From: Bacteroidaceae bacterium
GTDB taxonomy: Bacteria; Bacteroidota; Bacteroidia; Bacteroidales; Bacteroidaceae
Length of the DNA: 7,471 nt
Direction: 5' to 3'
Assembly (NCBI GenBank): GCA_016292545.1
Contig: JAEDIG010000121.1
Coordinates: 1-7,471, forward strand
Shown here piece after piece: positions 7,250 through 7,471 of this stretch; positions within the stretch are counted from its first letter, which is position 1; each line of letters opens with the position of its first letter. The position numbers and the translations under genes are program-made. A model generated the notes under the pieces. That model saw only the letters and a list, made by a program, of their open reading frames with translations. It was not told the origin of the DNA and did not search any database.

Positions 7250-7324
7250 CGTGTTTTTCATGGTATTAGATTTTTTTAAGGTTTACAAAAAGATTGGTTG
7301 TCGTGATGACAACCTTCTTTTTTT
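7250..7324 (+). ncRNA. Candidate short RNA or terminated leader transcript (about 75 nt)
   Basis: The predicted start from the promoter at 7216-7246 and the terminator ending near 7324 bracket a short RNA. It matches no RNA family I recognise. The boundaries are inferred only from promoter and terminator positions. It may instead be the attenuated leader of the gene beginning at 7420, or encode the small ORF at 7260-7337. Confidence 0.3.
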
Positions 7325-7337
7325 CTATACAATCTGA
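7260..7337 (+). CDS. Possible 25-codon leader or small ORF
   Basis: ATG at 7260 opens a frame encoding MVLDFFKVYKKIGCRDDNLL and five more residues, ending in TGA at 7335. It starts about 10 bases after the predicted transcription start and its second half overlaps the terminator hairpin, an arrangement that recalls a leader peptide. There is no ribosome-binding site, no run of one amino acid and no family resemblance. A frame of this length is common by chance, so this is a weak call. Confidence 0.15.
   Translation: MVLDFFKVYKKIGCRDDNLLFFYTI
7286..7325. terminator. Intrinsic terminator, possibly bidirectional
   Basis: GGTTGTC (7296-7302) pairs perfectly with GACAACC (7308-7314) around a 5-base loop, and a T-run (7318-7324) follows. 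Upstream A-rich bases (7286-7293) can pair with the T-run across a small bulge to lengthen the stem. On the opposite strand the same hairpin is followed by TCTTTTTG, so it might also stop transcription coming from the right. Confidence 0.65.
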
Positions 7338-7361
7338 ATTTCCATGCAGAAAAGTCCGCTT

Positions 7362-7396
7362 TTTGTTGCGCATTAGGGGAAATCTTTGTATTTTTG
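7362..7396 (+). promoter_or_regulatory. Probable promoter of the partial Rpn-family gene
   Basis: TATTTTTG at 7389-7396 is an exact -7 box. The best -33 element is either TTTG at 7362-7365 with a long 23-base spacer or GTTG at 7365-7368 with an ideal 20-base spacer. The predicted start near 7400 leaves a leader of about 20 bases before the ATG at 7420. Confidence 0.55.
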
Positions 7397-7419
7397 CCCC
7401 GAAATGTAGCAGATAGCCT

Positions 7420-7471
7420 ATGGGAAAGTACATCAATCCGTTCACGGACGTCGGTTTCAAACGCATCTTCG
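7420..7471 (+). CDS. Rpn / PD-(D/E)XK nuclease family protein (recombination-promoting nuclease or putative transposase), 5' fragment
   Basis: Only the first 17 codons are inside the window, reading MGKYINPFTDVGFKRIF, with the last base opening a further codon. This is the characteristic N-terminus of a large, often multicopy Bacteroidales family of PD-(D/E)XK-fold proteins (N-P-F-T-D-x-G-F-K-x-I-F, normally followed by Gly), annotated as Rpn recombination-promoting nucleases or putative transposases. Family members are typically around 300 residues, and the catalytic motifs would lie beyond the window. The ATG has its own promoter-like sequence just upstream, so the gene is not an extension of the ara operon. 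Whether it is intact cannot be judged here. Confidence 0.75.
   Translation, partial: MGKYINPFTDVGFKRIF

Noticed and set aside
7266..7466. A 66-codon minus-strand frame over the intergenic region
   Set aside because: It is antisense to the conserved Rpn N-terminus and both promoter elements, has no family resemblance, and includes the complement of a terminator.
1..7471. CRISPR array, tRNA, rRNA, insertion-sequence ends, defence or toxin-antitoxin genes
   Set aside because: I saw no regularly spaced repeats, no cloverleaf-like gene, no terminal inverted repeats and no defence gene apart from the edge fragment of the Rpn family, whose role is uncertain.

Overview
The window looks like a chromosomal segment from a Bacteroidales bacterium (Bacteroides/Prevotella-like). 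The evidence is three upstream regions matching the Bacteroidetes promoter pattern (TTTG, about 19-23 bases, TAnnTTTG), AT-rich leaders without Shine-Dalgarno sequences, GC-rich coding sequence with strong third-position GC, and a gene order typical of that group. I cannot name a genus. All recognised genes are on the + strand.

Region 1 (24-3075) is an operon-like block. pyrK and pyrD encode the two subunits of NAD-dependent dihydroorotate dehydrogenase (class 1B) for pyrimidine synthesis, and the two reading frames overlap by 13 bases. A probable exported calcineurin-like metallophosphoesterase follows after 23 bases. The promoter of this block lies outside the window.

Region 2 (3112-7143) is a complete L-arabinose catabolic operon. 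It has a clear promoter with a palindrome inside its spacer, then araD (L-ribulose-5-phosphate 4-epimerase), araA (L-arabinose isomerase) and an FGGY-family kinase, probably the L-ribulokinase, and ends at a strong intrinsic terminator. Together the enzymes turn L-arabinose into D-xylulose-5-phosphate: AraA makes L-ribulose, the kinase phosphorylates it, and AraD epimerises the product. No transporter or regulator gene is present, so these must lie elsewhere.

Region 3 (7144-7471) holds a consensus promoter followed within about 75 bases by a terminator-like hairpin, which could define a small RNA or a leader with a 25-codon ORF. A second promoter follows, then the first 17 codons of an Rpn/PD-(D/E)XK family protein (recombination-promoting nuclease or putative transposase), cut by the window edge.

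Most of the window is ordinary metabolism. The parts most worth a second look are the palindromic element in the ara promoter, the short promoter-terminator unit at 7216-7325, and the divergent kinase. I found no CRISPR array, rRNA, tRNA, insertion-sequence ends or defence island.
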